A stretch of 64,000 nt of DNA. Origin: Luteimonas sp. BLCC-B24. Lineage in GTDB: Bacteria; Pseudomonadota; Gammaproteobacteria; Xanthomonadales; Xanthomonadaceae. Shown piece by piece: positions 31,891 through 43,253 of the stretch. The position numbers were made by a program, and so were the translations under genes. Within the stretch, counting starts at the first letter, position 1. Every line of letters begins with the position of its first letter. Below the pieces are notes generated by a model that made no database searches, was not told the DNA's origin, and saw only the letters and a program-made list of their open reading frames with translations. Where the stretch lies: assembly GCF_028550595.1 (NCBI RefSeq), contig NZ_JAQQGN010000002.1, positions 434,001 through 498,000 of the forward strand, read 5' to 3'.

Positions 31891-32145
31891 ATGTCCCTGA
31901 AGATCAATGCGCTCTGCGTCAATTGCGACGTCTGCGAGCCGGCGTGCCCGAACCAGGCGATTTCGCAGGGCGAGGAGATCTACGTCATCGATCCCGCGCG
32001 CTGCACCGAGTGCGTCGGGCATTTCGATGAGCCGCAATGCGTGGTGGTCTGCCCGGTCGAGTGCATCGATCCCGATCCCGATCTCCCCGAAACCCAGGAA
32101 CAGCTGCTGGCCAAGCTGGCGCGGCTGCAACAGGAGGCGTCATGA
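31891..32145 (+). CDS. YfhL-type 2[4Fe-4S] ferredoxin
   Basis: 84 residues. The first cluster motif is CVNCDVCEPACP (Cx2Cx2Cx3C). The second has the longer spacing Cx2Cx8Cx3C (CTECVGHFDEPQCVVVCP), the hallmark of Alvin/YfhL-type ferredoxins with unusually low and split potentials. It is a cytoplasmic electron carrier with unknown partner. The ggt start codon overlaps its stop (ATGA). Confidence 0.94.
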   Translation: MSLKINALCVNCDVCEPACPNQAISQGEEIYVIDPARCTECVGHFDEPQCVVVCPVECIDPDPDLPETQEQLLAKLARLQQEAS

Positions 32146-33920
32146 CCCGTGTCCGCCCCACGGCCGGCATCCCGGCGCTGCTGTTGTCGGTACTGCTGCT
32201 GGCGGTCGCGCCGTCGTGCGCGCGCGAGGTGCGGACTCCGGACGTCGCGCCGGCCGTTCCGCAGTCCGCCGCCACGCCGCCCGGCAACGCGGTCGCCTCG
32301 GCCCACGCGCTGGCCACCGAAGCCGGCCTCGCGGTCATGCGCGAAGGCGGCAATGCCTTCGATGCGGCCATCGCGACCTCGGCGGTGCTGTCGGTGGTCG
32401 AGCCGATCTCGTCCGGTCTGGGCGGCGGCGGCTTCTTCCTGCTGCACGATGCGGCGAGCGGGCGTGACATCTTCGTCGACGCGCGCGAGACCGCGCCGTC
32501 CAGCGCGCACCCGGACCGCTACCGCACCGCGGAGGGCGGCTTCGATCGCGACCGCGCCGAGAACGGTCCGTGGTCGGCCGGCATTCCGGGCCTGCCGGCC
32601 GCCTTCGTCCACATCGCCGAACGCTACGGCGCGCTGCCGCTGTCGCGATCGCTGGCGCCGGCGATCCGCATCGCCGAAGACGGCTTTCCGGTCTATGCGC
32701 GGTTCGCGCGCGGCTACCAGTCGCGGCGCGCGGTGATGGAGCGTTACCCCGGTACGCGCGCGGTGTTCCTCGCCGACGGCCGCGCACCGGAAGAGGGCGA
32801 CATCTTCCGGCAGCCCGATCTCGCGCGCACCCTGCGCCTGCTGGCCGAGCGCGGCTTCGATGGCTTCTATGGCGGCGAAACGGGCGCGAAACTCGTCGCC
32901 GGGGTCAATGCCGAGGGCGGCGAGTGGACCGCGGCGGACCTGTCCGCCTACCGCGTGGTCGAGCGCACGCCGATCCGGTTCCGCTACCACGACTGGGAGG
33001 TGGTCACCGCGCCGCCGCCGTCGTCGGGCGGCATCGCGATGGCGCAGATGCTGCAGATCCTCGGGCCCTACGACCTCACGGCCCTCGACGACGCGGCGCG
33101 TACGCACCTGGTCGTCGAATCGATGCGTCGCGCGTTCCGCGACCGCACGTTCTATCTGGGCGATCCGGATTTCGTGCGCATTCCCCAGCGCACGCTGACC
33201 AGCCGCGAGTATGCCGCCGGCCTGCGCGCGACGATCAATCCGGAGAAGGCGACGCCGAGCGATCTGCTTTCGGGCGTGGCGACGCCGCTCGAGGACGAGG
33301 AGACCACCCACTTCTCGATCATCGACGCCGCCGGCAACCGCGCCGCGGTCACCCAGACGGTGAACCTGCTGTTCGGCAGCGGTCTGGTCGCTTCCGGCAC
33401 CGGTGTGCTGCTCAACAACGAGATGGACGACTTCGCGCTGCAGCCCGGGGTGCCGAACGCGTTCGGCGTGATGGGCTTCGATGCGAACGCGCCGGCGCCG
33501 GGCAAGCGGCCGCTGAGTTCGATGACGCCGACCTTCCTCGTCTCCGACGATCGCGTGGCCGTGCTCGGCACGCCGGGCGGCAGCCGCATCATCACGATGG
33601 TGCTCCTGGGCATTCTGGGCTACGACGCCGGTCTCGATGCGCAGGCCGTCGCCGCGCTGCCGCGGTATCACCACCAGTGGATGCCGGATGCGATCTCGGC
33701 CGAGCGCGATGCGTTCTCCGCCGACACCGCGGCCAGGCTGCGCGCGCTGGGCCACACGGTGAACCTGCCCGGCGACCGCGCCGCGGGCGGGCGCGGGTCG
33801 AGCCATGTCTGGGGCAACCTGCAGACGGTGGAGTGGAACCGCGCGACGGGCGCGCTCAGCGGCGGCAGCGACCCGCGCAACGACGTGGGCGAAGCGAAGG
33901 TCGAGCCGGCCGCGCGCTGA
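32142..33920 (+). CDS. ggt: gamma-glutamyltransferase
   Basis: 592 residues with an N-terminal export signal ([15 protein letters not shown]). Family motifs are [34 protein letters not shown], the autocleavage site before Thr388 ([14 protein letters not shown]), and [14 protein letters not shown]. The precursor is cleaved into two subunits with Thr388 as nucleophile. In the periplasm it hydrolyses or transfers the gamma-glutamyl group of glutathione. ATG 32142 follows AGGAGG and overlaps the ferredoxin stop. The ferredoxin pairing looks positional only. Confidence 0.95.
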   Translation: MTRVRPTAGIPALLLSVLLLAVAPSCAREVRTPDVAPAVPQSAATPPGNAVASAHALATEAGLAVMREGGNAFDAAIATSAVLSVVEPISSGLGGGGFFLLHDAASGRDIFVDARETAPSSAHPDRYRTAEGGFDRDRAENGPWSAGIPGLPAAFVHIAERYGALPLSRSLAPAIRIAEDGFPVYARFARGYQSRRAVMERYPGTRAVFLADGRAPEEGDIFRQPDLARTLRLLAERGFDGFYGGETGAKLVAGVNAEGGEWTAADLSAYRVVERTPIRFRYHDWEVVTAPPPSSGGIAMAQMLQILGPYDLTALDDAARTHLVVESMRRAFRDRTFYLGDPDFVRIPQRTLTSREYAAGLRATINPEKATPSDLLSGVATPLEDEETTHFSIIDAAGNRAAVTQTVNLLFGSGLVASGTGVLLNNEMDDFALQPGVPNAFGVMGFDANAPAPGKRPLSSMTPTFLVSDDRVAVLGTPGGSRIITMVLLGILGYDAGLDAQAVAALPRYHHQWMPDAISAERDAFSADTAARLRALGHTVNLPGDRAAGGRGSSHVWGNLQTVEWNRATGALSGGSDPRNDVGEAKVEPAAR

Positions 33921-33985
33921 TTCGCGCCGCGCCGCCGCACGCGCTGCGCCTACAATCGGCCACCGGTGCGACGCGGGAGGGCGTC

Positions 33986-34884
<899 letters not shown>

Positions 34885-34888
<4 letters not shown>

Positions 34889-35292
34889 CCCCGCGTATTT
34901 CCCTGCTGGTCGCGTCGCTGCACGTCGCGCTCTATCTCGTGCTGGCGATGCGCGTGGTGCTGCACCGCAAGGCCCGCAACATCGGCGTCGGCACCCGTGG
35001 CGACCCCGCGCTGACGCGCAAGGTGCGGGTCCACGCCAATTTCGGCGAATACGTGCCGCTGGCGCTGCTGATGCTCGCACTGCTCGAACTGGCGGCCGTG
35101 TCGACGACGTGGCTGTGGACGTTCGGCATCGCGCTTCTGGTCGCGCGCGTGCTGCATGCCGTGGGGCTGGGCGGATCGCCCGGCTACTCGTTCGGACGCT
35201 TCGCCGGCACGCTGCTGACGTTCATCACCCTGCTGGCGATGGCGGCGCTGGGCATCTGGCGCTTCGTCGCCGGCGCCGTACTCGTTTCCTGA
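34885..35292 (+). CDS. MAPEG-family membrane protein
   Basis: 135 residues, four predicted membrane helices. The MAPEG pattern is visible: [42 protein letters not shown], then RVLHAVGLG. Relatives include microsomal glutathione transferases and the bacterial YecN type. It is translationally coupled to the MBL hydrolase gene. With ggt nearby this is a loose thiol-metabolism neighbourhood, which is inference. Confidence 0.9.
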
Positions 35293-35392
35293 TCGTCCCG
35301 CATCCCGGGGGGGCGCGCTCGCGCGCGATCGGGCTTCAGCGGGCCGGCTCCGCCGCGCGCCGCAGACCAGGCGCGAACGGACGCGGCAGGAC

Positions 35393-36025
35393 TCAATCCA
35401 CCCGGGTGCCGAAGATCTTGTCGCCCGCGTCGCCGAGGCCGGGCAGGATGTAGCCCTTCTCGTTAAGGCGCTCGTCGATCGAGGCGGTGTAGACCTCGAC
35501 ATCGGGATGCACGGCGTCCAGCGCTGCGAGGCCCTCGGGCGCAGCGACCAGGAACAGGCCCTTGATGCGGCTTGCGCCGGCGGCCTTGAGCATGGCGACG
35601 GTCGCGATCAGGGTGCCGCCGGTCGCCAGCATGGGGTCGAGAATCAGGGCGGTACGGTCGGCCATGTCGCCGACCAGATTTTCGTAATAGGGCACGGCTT
35701 CCAGCGAATCCTCGTCGCGCTTGATGCCGACCACGCTGACTTTCGCCGCCGGAATCAGTTCGAGCACGCCCGGCAGCATGCCGATGCCCGCGCGCAGGAT
35801 CGGCACCAGGGTGATCTTGCGGCCCTTGATCCGGCGCACCTGCACCGGCCCGGCCCAGCCGGGGACCTCGGCGTCCTCGGTCTCCAGATCCGCCGTCGCC
35901 TCGTAGGTCAGCAGCGTCGCCACTTCCGCCGAGAGTTCGCGGAACGTCTTGGTGCTGTTGTCGGCGCGGCGCATCAGGCCGAGCTTGTGCTGGACCAGCG
36001 GATGGCGGACTTCGACGATCTTCAT
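35393..36025 (-). CDS. upp: uracil phosphoribosyltransferase
   Basis: 210 residues. [20 protein letters not shown] is the standard start; [19 protein letters not shown] and the PRPP loop [17 protein letters not shown] are intact, ending [14 protein letters not shown]. It salvages uracil to UMP. The frame is open upstream of ATG 36025, but the homologous sequence starts there. Confidence 0.97.
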   Translation of the reverse strand: MKIVEVRHPLVQHKLGLMRRADNSTKTFRELSAEVATLLTYEATADLETEDAEVPGWAGPVQVRRIKGRKITLVPILRAGIGMLPGVLELIPAAKVSVVGIKRDEDSLEAVPYYENLVGDMADRTALILDPMLATGGTLIATVAMLKAAGASRIKGLFLVAAPEGLAALDAVHPDVEVYTASIDERLNEKGYILPGLGDAGDKIFGTRVD

Positions 36026-36115
36026 GCAAGGACCCGGGCACGGACGGACGCACAGGATAGGACAGCGCGGCGGATGCGTCCTCCCGGCGTGTGGGCGTGC
36101 AGGCGGGGACGCAAC

Positions 36116-36146
36116 GAAGAAAGCCGGCACGGTGGCCGGCTTCTTC
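36116..36146 (-). terminator. intrinsic terminator downstream of the TonB-dependent receptor
   Basis: GCCGGC (36123-36128) pairs with GCCGGC (36135-36140), flanked by GAAGAA and TTCTTC that extend the stem. On the minus strand the hairpin is followed by CTTTCTTCGTTG. It lies 19 nt past the receptor stop. Confidence 0.7.
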
Positions 36147-36164
36147 GCCCGGAACCTGGAGAGC

Positions 36165-38975
36165 TTAGAACTGGTAGCGCACGCCCGCCAGCCACGAGCG
36201 ACCGAAGCCCTCCATCTCCAGCACGCGGTTGCGCTGGCCCTGGAAGCGGATCTGCCGGGTGTCCCGGATGTTGTTGACCTCGCCGAACAGGCTCCAGCCC
36301 AGGCCCAGTGCATAGCTCGCCGAGAAATCCAGGCTCGCGCGTTCGTCCCAGTACACGTTGAGTTCGGGCTCGCTGATATCGAAGGTCTGGATGAATTTCG
36401 AGCGGTAGTTGTAGGCCAGACGCGCGTTGAGCCCGTACTTCTCGTAGGTGAGCGCCAGGTTGTAGTTGGTGCGCGAGGTGCCGGGCAGTTCGGTCCGGCC
36501 GAGGCCGAACGGCAGCTCGGCGCGGGACTTGGCGTAGGTGTAGTTGGCGTAGACGCCGAGGCCGTCGAGCGCGCCGGGCAGCATGTCGAAGGTCTGCTGC
36601 CAGGTCAGCTCGGCGCCGTGAATGCGCCCGCGCTCGCCGTTCTCGGCACGCGTGATGCGCAGCGTCTGCGCGCCGATGGCCTCGTCGCGCGAGGCGACGA
36701 ACAACGGGTCGTCGATGCGCTTGTAGAACACCGCGGCCGAGAGCAGACCCAGCGGACGCAGGTAGTGTTCGAACGAGAGGTCGGCATTCCACGCGTAGGC
36801 TTCGCGCACCAGCGGATTGCCCTCGCTGACGGGAATGATGTTGCCATCAGATTCGTTGATCACGCGATACGGCGCCACGTGCATGAAGTCCGGCCGGTTG
36901 AGCGCCGTGGACACCGAGCCGCGCAGGATGCTGTCGGGCGTGAATTCGTAACGCAGATGCACGCTCGGAAGCAGGTTGTCGTAGCGCCGGCCTGCGGTCT
37001 GCGGCATCACCTCGCCGGTGTCCGCATCGAACTGGATCGCGCTGCCCTCGAGTTCGGTGCGCTCGTAGCGCAGGCCGGTGATCATGGTCAGACGGTTCCA
37101 GTGGGCGTCAAGCCGCACGTAACCGGCCTGCACGTCTTCGGACGCGCGGTAGTCGCCGGTCAGCGAGTCGGGAATCAGGCGCACGTGGTTGGGGCTGTTG
37201 ATCAACTGGCCCGCATACCGGTCGAAGATGTCCCGGCAGAACCGGCGGCCGGTGAGGAAGTAATCGAAGTTGTTGCTCACGCTGTCGCAGAGCATGTCCG
37301 ACATGGTGATGCCCAGCGCGGCGAAATCGGCGGCGTTGCCGTTGCGGTAGCGCTCGTCGTCGAACATCTTGTCGCGCTGGCGCAGGCGCACGCCGAAGCG
37401 GACATCGCCGCTGTCGCCGAGGAAAGCCTGCGGGCGCCCCAGATCCACGCGCAGGGCGTTCTCGTCTTCCTCGCCGTACTCGTACCGGTCGTTGAGGCGG
37501 CGGAACGCGTACCAGCTCTCCGGCACGTCCACGCCGGTTGCCGGGGCGTCCGCGCGGCCGAGGATTGTCCAGGTGGGGAAGTCGGGATTGGTGTAGTCGT
37601 AGCGCATCTGCGGGCGCACGGTCGAGCGGAAGATGTACTGCATGCGCGGGCTGGTGGTCTTGGTCGCTTCGCTGCGCGAGGCCTGCCAGTCGAGCTTCCA
37701 GGTATCGCCGAGGAAGTGTTCGCCGCTGAAGTTGTAGGTGCGGATGCTCTTGTCGTAGGTGCGCTCGCGCAGTTCCTTGTCGAAGGTCGCGCGCGCCTGG
37801 CCGGTGGTCTCGCCGGAGCCGGGTGCGAAGTTGTCGAGCGCGATGACCAGGTTGTCGCGGAACTCGCGGTCTTCGAAGTTCGAGTCCGAGGCCACGAACG
37901 TCAGCAGATGATCGGGATTGATGCGGTAGTCGAAGCGACCGGTCAGGCCCTTGCGCGTACGCAGTCCCTCGTAGTCCTTGATCTGCACTTCGCTCGGGCG
38001 GAAGCCGCCACCTCCGGCTTGATACAGCGTCTCGACGTTGTCGGTGAAGCGACCCTGCCGGCTGATCGAGCCCGAAAGCAGCACGCCGATGTTCTGTTCG
38101 GCACCGAAGCGGTTGCCGACGGTCGCGTTGTAGCGCTGGTTCTCGCCGTCGCCGAGCTGGTACTTGCCGCCGGCCAGCGAGGCGCGCAGGGTCAGGCCCT
38201 CGCGGTCGAGCGCGCTCTGGGTGCGGATGTTGATGTTGCCGGCGATCGCATCGCCGTCCATGTCCGGCGTGAGTGCCTTGGTGACTTCGAGTGCGGCGAT
38301 GACGTCCGAGGGAATGGTGTCGAGTTCGACGCCGCGGCTGGCGGCGTCGGGATTGGCCAGCGGCACCCCGTCGATGGACACGGTGGTGTATTCCTTGGGC
38401 GCGCCGCGCACGGTGACGTAACGGCCTTCGCCCTGGTCGCGTTCGATCGACACGCCCGGAATGCGCTGGGTCGATTCGGCGATGTTGTTGTCGGGAAACT
38501 GGCCCAGCAGATCCGCCGACACGACATTGACGTAGTTCGTGGTGGCGCGCTGCTGGTTGAGCGCCATCGCCTGGGCGTCACGGCTGGCGCGCACCTCGAC
38601 CACGCCCACGTCGGTGGCGGCCACGGTGCTGCGCAGGGTGATGTCGACCTGGGCACCGCGGCTCTCGCCCAGTTCCACTTCCGATTCGTGACGCGCGTAG
38701 CCGAGGTAATCCACCTGCACCGCATACCGGCCCGGTGCCAGTCCGGTGACGCGGAAGAAGCCTTCGCGATCCGTGCTGACCTGACGGCCGCCGATCGTGA
38801 CGATCGCGCCTTCGAGCGACACGCCGCGAGACGCCTCGCTGACCTTGCCGACGATCGTGTTGGCCATCGCGGCCATGCCCGTGCCGGACGTGGCCTGGGC
38901 CGCGGCCGGAGCATTCCAGGCCAGGACGAGGGTGGCGGCGATCGCGGTCGCGATGGCGGTACGCTTGGGTGACAT
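36165..38975 (-). CDS. TonB-dependent receptor with N-terminal carboxypeptidase-regulatory-like domain
   Basis: 936 residues. A signal peptide (to about AAAQA, residue 27) precedes a CarboxypepD_reg-like beta sandwich ([21 protein letters not shown] to [15 protein letters not shown]). Then come the plug ([40 protein letters not shown]) and a large beta barrel ending in GVRYQF, with terminal Phe. Cysteines in MLCDS and RRFCRD may form a loop disulfide. It imports a substrate through the outer membrane using TonB energy. The divergent gene is a secreted phosphatase, so a phosphorylated or phosphate-derived ligand is a reasonable guess. Start ATG 38975 follows GGAG. Confidence 0.93.
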   Translation of the reverse strand: MSPKRTAIATAIAATLVLAWNAPAAAQATSGTGMAAMANTIVGKVSEASRGVSLEGAIVTIGGRQVSTDREGFFRVTGLAPGRYAVQVDYLGYARHESEVELGESRGAQVDITLRSTVAATDVGVVEVRASRDAQAMALNQQRATTNYVNVVSADLLGQFPDNNIAESTQRIPGVSIERDQGEGRYVTVRGAPKEYTTVSIDGVPLANPDAASRGVELDTIPSDVIAALEVTKALTPDMDGDAIAGNINIRTQSALDREGLTLRASLAGGKYQLGDGENQRYNATVGNRFGAEQNIGVLLSGSISRQGRFTDNVETLYQAGGGGFRPSEVQIKDYEGLRTRKGLTGRFDYRINPDHLLTFVASDSNFEDREFRDNLVIALDNFAPGSGETTGQARATFDKELRERTYDKSIRTYNFSGEHFLGDTWKLDWQASRSEATKTTSPRMQYIFRSTVRPQMRYDYTNPDFPTWTILGRADAPATGVDVPESWYAFRRLNDRYEYGEEDENALRVDLGRPQAFLGDSGDVRFGVRLRQRDKMFDDERYRNGNAADFAALGITMSDMLCDSVSNNFDYFLTGRRFCRDIFDRYAGQLINSPNHVRLIPDSLTGDYRASEDVQAGYVRLDAHWNRLTMITGLRYERTELEGSAIQFDADTGEVMPQTAGRRYDNLLPSVHLRYEFTPDSILRGSVSTALNRPDFMHVAPYRVINESDGNIIPVSEGNPLVREAYAWNADLSFEHYLRPLGLLSAAVFYKRIDDPLFVASRDEAIGAQTLRITRAENGERGRIHGAELTWQQTFDMLPGALDGLGVYANYTYAKSRAELPFGLGRTELPGTSRTNYNLALTYEKYGLNARLAYNYRSKFIQTFDISEPELNVYWDERASLDFSASYALGLGWSLFGEVNNIRDTRQIRFQGQRNRVLEMEGFGRSWLAGVRYQF

Positions 38976-39300
38976 GTCGGCTCCGATGAAGGGGGTAGGC
39001 GGATACGGAACTGCCGCGGTCGCCTCGGCGCGCGTGGCGTGTCGCCGGATGGATGGCCGCGCGTGCGGCGCAGCGACGCTGTCCGTTCCCCGCGGCGGCG
39101 GAGTCTGCGTCGGCTCGATGACAGTTGTGTTGACCGCAGGCGTCGGCGCGGTGTCAGCGCGACGCGGTGCAATGCCGATGTCATCTCGGAACGCCAACAT
39201 GACGGCTTCGCATCGCGTGCATGACGCTTCCGCGTCAGTGCACCGCGATCCCGGTCCGCCGCCGCCCGTCGCGCGGTGCACACATCAGAAGAGGAACCCC
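38976..39300. promoter_or_regulatory. divergent regulatory gap with clustered TGAC/GTCA half-sites
   Basis: No gene is seen. Seven TGAC or GTCA half-sites lie in 119 bp (39119, 39131, 39153, 39180, 39200, 39222, 39234). Two form part of an imperfect 22-bp direct repeat (39198-39219 and 39220-39241, both starting CATGACG). PhoB half-sites are TGTCA/TGACA, but the 11-bp spacing of a Pho box is not seen except as its double (200 to 222). A role for PhoB is speculative. Confidence 0.35.
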
Positions 39301-40698
39301 ATGCCCCACGCCGTCCGTCCGCGTCTGCCGCGCCTGCTGCTTCTCGGTGTCTGCCTGCTGGCCACGCCGGCCTTCGCCGAGCGCGTGGTCGAGACCACGG
39401 TCGAGCCGAACACGCTGGTGCCCGCCGGGGTGATGCGCTATGCGCCGAGCGTCTTTCCCGATCGCGTGATCGCCACCCCGGCCGAGGACGCGGCGCGCGG
39501 GTTCGGTGTGTCCTGGCGCACGGTGGCATCGGTGGATGCGCCGGTGCTGGAGATCGTCGTCGCCGGCGATTCGCCGGACATGGGCGAACGCCGCCGCGTC
39601 GCATCCACGGCCATCGCGCTCGACGGTGAAAACGGCGCCGCGCGGTTCCATCACGCGCGTGTCGACGGACTGGAGCCGGACACGCTCTACGCCTGGCGCG
39701 TGCAGGGCGGTGGCACCTGGAGCCCGTGGATGCACACGCGCACGGCCGCGGCGGCTGCGGCGCCGCTGACGCTGCTGTATTTCGGCGACACCCAGAACAA
39801 GAACGCCAGCCTGAGCACGCGCGTGCTGCGCGAGGCGCAGCGCCACGCACCGGATGCGAAACTCGCGCTGTTCGCCGGTGATCTCGTCAGCGGCGGCGAA
39901 GGCGAGGACGACAACGAGTGGGGCGAGTGGTTCGACGCGGTCGGCCCGCTGGCGACGATGGTCGTCAATGCACCGGCGCCGGGCAACCACGAGTACCGGG
40001 AAGAATTCGAAGACACGCCGCAGGAGCGCCGTGTGCTGGGTGATCACTGGACGCGCACCTTCGCGCTGCCGGCCAATGGTGCGGACGGCGCCGAGGCGAC
40101 GAGCTACTGGTTCGATTACCAGGGTGTCCGCGTGGTGGTGCTCGACGGCACATCGGCGCTGGATCTCGGCACGGCGGAAGCCCAGGCCGCCTGGCTCGAC
40201 CGCACCCTCGCGAGCAATCCGCATCGCTGGTCGATCGCGCTGGTGCACCAGCCGATGTACTCGCCGCGCCAAGACCGCGAGAACCGCCTGCTGCGCGAAC
40301 ACGTACTCCCGGTGCTCGAGCGCCGTCGTGTGGACCTGGTGCTGCAGGGGCACGACCACGTCTACGGACGCCGCGGCGGCGAGGATGCGCGCCGCGCCAC
40401 CCCGCAGTATCTGGTGTCGGTAGTAGGCGCCAAGCAGTACCGCCTCGGCGAGCGCGCGCGGCAGGACATGGATCCCACCGCCGAGGACACCCAGCTGTTC
40501 CAGGTGATCCGCATCGACGGCGACACGCTGCGCTACGAATCGCGCACCGCGACCGGTCGCCTCTACGACGCGTTCGAACTGCGTGGGGCCCGGCCGGGCC
40601 AGCGCCGCCTGCGCGAGATCACCGAAGGGCGGATCGCACCGCGCGACTGCACCCGTGCGGCCACGCTCAAGGGACGTGCGGACCGCTGCTGGGAATGA
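39301..40698 (+). CDS. secreted metallophosphoesterase, purple-acid-phosphatase-like
   Basis: 465 residues. A signal peptide (LLLLGVCLLATPAFA) leads to an N-terminal fibronectin-like domain (RGFGVSWRTVASVDAPVLEIVV) typical of purple acid phosphatases. The calcineurin-type motifs follow in order: YFGDTQN, FAGDLVSGG, APGNHEY, LVHQPMYS and LQGHDHVYGRR. These supply the two-metal site. It should release phosphate from organic esters in the periplasm or outside the cell. GAGG precedes ATG 39301. It is divergent from the TonB-dependent receptor. Confidence 0.9.
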   Translation: MPHAVRPRLPRLLLLGVCLLATPAFAERVVETTVEPNTLVPAGVMRYAPSVFPDRVIATPAEDAARGFGVSWRTVASVDAPVLEIVVAGDSPDMGERRRVASTAIALDGENGAARFHHARVDGLEPDTLYAWRVQGGGTWSPWMHTRTAAAAAAPLTLLYFGDTQNKNASLSTRVLREAQRHAPDAKLALFAGDLVSGGEGEDDNEWGEWFDAVGPLATMVVNAPAPGNHEYREEFEDTPQERRVLGDHWTRTFALPANGADGAEATSYWFDYQGVRVVVLDGTSALDLGTAEAQAAWLDRTLASNPHRWSIALVHQPMYSPRQDRENRLLREHVLPVLERRRVDLVLQGHDHVYGRRGGEDARRATPQYLVSVVGAKQYRLGERARQDMDPTAEDTQLFQVIRIDGDTLRYESRTATGRLYDAFELRGARPGQRRLREITEGRIAPRDCTRAATLKGRADRCWE

Positions 40699-40836
40699 GT
40701 GGCGGGGTGGTCGCGGCCACCATGCCGGGAACGCGGCGCGCGGTACGGCCGGCGACCCGCCGCCGGCGCGCGAACGGGCGGCGCATCGCGGGCACGAGCG
40801 TGACGCGTCGTCCGCAACGGGCGCAGGGCCGAGGGC

Positions 40837-41526
40837 TCAGCAATAGCGCGAGCGTGCTTCGACCGCGTCGCGCAGCAGCGCCTGTTCGCCGGCGCGCAGT
40901 GCGGTCGCGGCGGCGAGATCGTCGATGGTCCGATTCAGCGTGGGACACGGGCTGTCGCTGTAGCCGGGCGGCCACAAGCCGACCAGTTGCGCGAAACCGC
41001 GCACCACGTCGTCCGGGGTGACCTGCCGACGCATGCGGAAACGCGCCGGCCTGGCCTCCCGGCCCGCATCCGGGCGCGCCCAGGGCAGGGCCTCGCCGAC
41101 CGCGATGGGCGTGGACACGGCCCCCAGCAGGTTGCCGTAGTCGAGCGGAGCGGACGGAGGCGTCGACGGGGGCGCGGTATCGGGCGGCGGCCGCGGCGCG
41201 ACCGCGGTCGGTCTGCGGGCTGCACGGACCTCGGACGGCCGCGGCGCGGAGAGCGGCGCGTCGAACGTCGGTTCGACTGCCGTCACGGGAGGCGGCCGCG
41301 GCGTGATGAACACGATACGCGTCGCGATCGACGATGGCCGCGGCGTCACGGGGCCGGCCGCCACCCGCCACCCGAGCGTGCACAATGCGACGAGCGCCGG
41401 AAGTACCAGCACGGTCAGCAGCGCCGCCGGTACATGCGGGTCGCGATCGCGGCCGCAGCGCACACGGGCCGACAGCGAAGCGAACCAGGAGGCGACGCGC
41501 GGGTTCGACATCGTCGAGGCATCCAT
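40837..41526 (-). CDS. uncharacterised single-pass membrane protein with Pro-rich linker
   Basis: I do not recognise this protein of 229 residues (224 if the ATG at 41511 is used). One hydrophobic segment (HVPAALLTVLVLPALVALCTLGW) is followed by a Pro/Ala/Arg-rich stretch (residues about 65-130) and a small C-terminal domain (RFRMRRQVTPDDVVRGFAQLVGLWPPGY to the end) with two Cys (SPCPTL and terminal RYC). The protein is probably anchored in the inner membrane with the C-terminal domain in the periplasm. Base composition is like its neighbours. Confidence 0.65.
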   Translation of the reverse strand: MDASTMSNPRVASWFASLSARVRCGRDRDPHVPAALLTVLVLPALVALCTLGWRVAAGPVTPRPSSIATRIVFITPRPPPVTAVEPTFDAPLSAPRPSEVRAARRPTAVAPRPPPDTAPPSTPPSAPLDYGNLLGAVSTPIAVGEALPWARPDAGREARPARFRMRRQVTPDDVVRGFAQLVGLWPPGYSDSPCPTLNRTIDDLAAATALRAGEQALLRDAVEARSRYC

Positions 41527-41659
41527 GCCGTGCGGGCCTGCAGCATACCCGGCGGTCGACGGGTCGTCTGCTCACGTGCCATCCGCGCGGCTGCCGGTGC
41601 TGCCGCCCGCCGTGCGCGCGACGATCGTTGCCGGTGGATCGCGTGCCGGCGACGGCTCC

Positions 41660-43117
41660 TCAGCCGCCGCGCGCCTCCGCCTCGGCCTCGGCCTCGGCTT
41701 CGGCTTCGGCTTCGGCACGCGCGGTCCGCAACGCGACTTCGACCGCGGCCCATGCGGCCGGCAGATCCACGTGGGCCCCGTTCGACCAGACCGCCTCCAC
41801 CCGACGCGTCGCGCGGATGTCGGCCAGCGGATCGCCGGCGACCACGAGCACGTCGGCGCGTGCGCCGGGTTCGAGCCGGCCGAGATCGGCCTGACCGAGG
41901 ATGTCGGCGGCCACATGGGTCGCCGCCTGCAGCGCCTGCACCGGTGTCAGGCCGTTCGCGACCAGCGCGTCGAGTTCCTGGTGCAGGGCGGGGCCGGCCA
42001 GCATGTAGGGTGCGGCGGGCAGATCCGAGCCGGCGCCGATGCGCACGCCGGCGGCCAGCAGGCGCGGCAGCATTGCACGGAGCAGGCGCTGATCGCTGCA
42101 TGCCAGCGCATGCACCTCGGGCTCGCCGAGCACGCGGGACAGATGGGACCAGTAGCCGCTGAAGTCGGCGGCCACCAGCGCGGCCCCCGGCAGATCGTCG
42201 CGCGGCAGGCTGTCGGGCGCGGCGAACTGTGCACCGTTACCGGTCGTCGGCACCACGGCGACACCGGACTGTGCCAGGTCGGCGACGATCCGGTCGAGCA
42301 GTGCGGGGTCCAGCGTCTCCGCATTCGAATCACCGCCCAGGCGTTCGTACGCGAGTGCAGTGCCGCCGAGATGTTCCAGCGTGGTCACGCCGGAGGCCGC
42401 GGCCTGGCGCGCATCGACCTGCGCGCCGGTCAGGCCGCGAGTCAGCACGGTGCCGAGATCGGCCATCACCGGCAGGCCGTGGCGCGCAGCGGCCTGGAGC
42501 GCTGCATCGAAGACCTCGGGCGAGAGCTGTTCGTAGAGCTTGATCCAGTCGACGCCTGCCTCGGCGAGCGCATCGATCACCGTGTCCGCGTCGGCCGGCG
42601 ACGTCAGCGTGACCGCCGGCTGGCCGCCGAGCGTCTCGGCATCGAACGGGGCCGGCCCCTGGGGCGTCAGCACGCTCACCGGGCCGTCGAGCAGCGGTCC
42701 GGTCGCGAACAGGCGCGGCGCGCCGGACGTCGCGCGCAGGCGCGCCAGCGTTTCGAGGGTGTTGCCGGCATCGCGGATCGTGGTGACGCCGGAGGGCACG
42801 AACGCGCCGATGTAATGCGGCCGTGCATGCACGTGCAGGTCGATCAGGCCCGGCAGCAGCAAGGCGTCGCCGTAGTCGTGCTGCGGGGTGGTGGCGTCCC
42901 AGCTGCAGGCCGCGCGCTCACCGGCGCAGTGCACGCGCTCGCCGGCGATCACCACCACACCCTGATCGATCACCACCCCCGCGCGGGCGTCGAACAGGCG
43001 GCCGAGCAGGACGGCATCGGCCGGAGACGCCGCGGCCTGTGCGGGCGGCAGGCTGCTGCAGGCAGACAGAAGGAATGCCGCACACGGAAGTGCGAGCAGG
43101 GCGGAACGTCGAATCAT
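41660..43117 (-). CDS. exported amidohydrolase-family lipoprotein with Ala-Glu repeat tail
   Basis: 485 residues. The lipobox LSAC ends the signal (AFLLSACSS). The metal-dependent hydrolase motifs are visible: LIDLHVHARPHY (HxH), DWIKLYEQLS (Lys), LEHLGG, and GAGSDLPAAP (Asp). It ends with EPGARADVLVVAGDPLADI as in imidazolonepropionase/prolidase-like amidohydrolases. The substrate is unknown; several relatives are dipeptidases. The last 20 residues are an Ala-Glu dipeptide repeat. Start ATG 43117 was chosen for the signal peptide. Confidence 0.87.
   Translation of the reverse strand: MIRRSALLALPCAAFLLSACSSLPPAQAAASPADAVLLGRLFDARAGVVIDQGVVVIAGERVHCAGERAACSWDATTPQHDYGDALLLPGLIDLHVHARPHYIGAFVPSGVTTIRDAGNTLETLARLRATSGAPRLFATGPLLDGPVSVLTPQGPAPFDAETLGGQPAVTLTSPADADTVIDALAEAGVDWIKLYEQLSPEVFDAALQAAARHGLPVMADLGTVLTRGLTGAQVDARQAAASGVTTLEHLGGTALAYERLGGDSNAETLDPALLDRIVADLAQSGVAVVPTTGNGAQFAAPDSLPRDDLPGAALVAADFSGYWSHLSRVLGEPEVHALACSDQRLLRAMLPRLLAAGVRIGAGSDLPAAPYMLAGPALHQELDALVANGLTPVQALQAATHVAADILGQADLGRLEPGARADVLVVAGDPLADIRATRRVEAVWSNGAHVDLPAAWAAVEVALRTARAEAEAEAEAEAEAEARGG
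41673..41716. repeat. hexanucleotide tandem repeat inside the amidohydrolase 3' end
   Basis: About seven GCCTCG/GCTTCG hexamers encode the (Ala-Glu)n tail on the minus strand. Changes in copy number would lengthen or shorten the tail without changing frame. Confidence 0.85.
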
Positions 43118-43253
43118 GGTCACCACGCTGTCGGGAAAAAACGCGGGCCGATCGCCCCGGTGCACGTCCTCCGGACGCCCGCGGCGGCATCGACACCGCG
43201 GCTGCGCCCGGGCGGACGCAGACCGGTGCCGGCCGCGCGGGGCCGCGACCTTA

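Noticed and set aside
35949..38972. Plus-strand open frame of about 1,007 codons
   Set aside because: It lies antisense to the TonB-dependent receptor, which has a signal peptide, plug and barrel. The antisense product has no recognisable domain.
38976..39300. A genuine Pho box in the receptor/phosphatase gap
   Set aside because: GTCA/TGAC half-sites are many, but no pair shows the required 11-bp spacing (12, 22 and other spacings only); kept only as a weak regulatory cluster.
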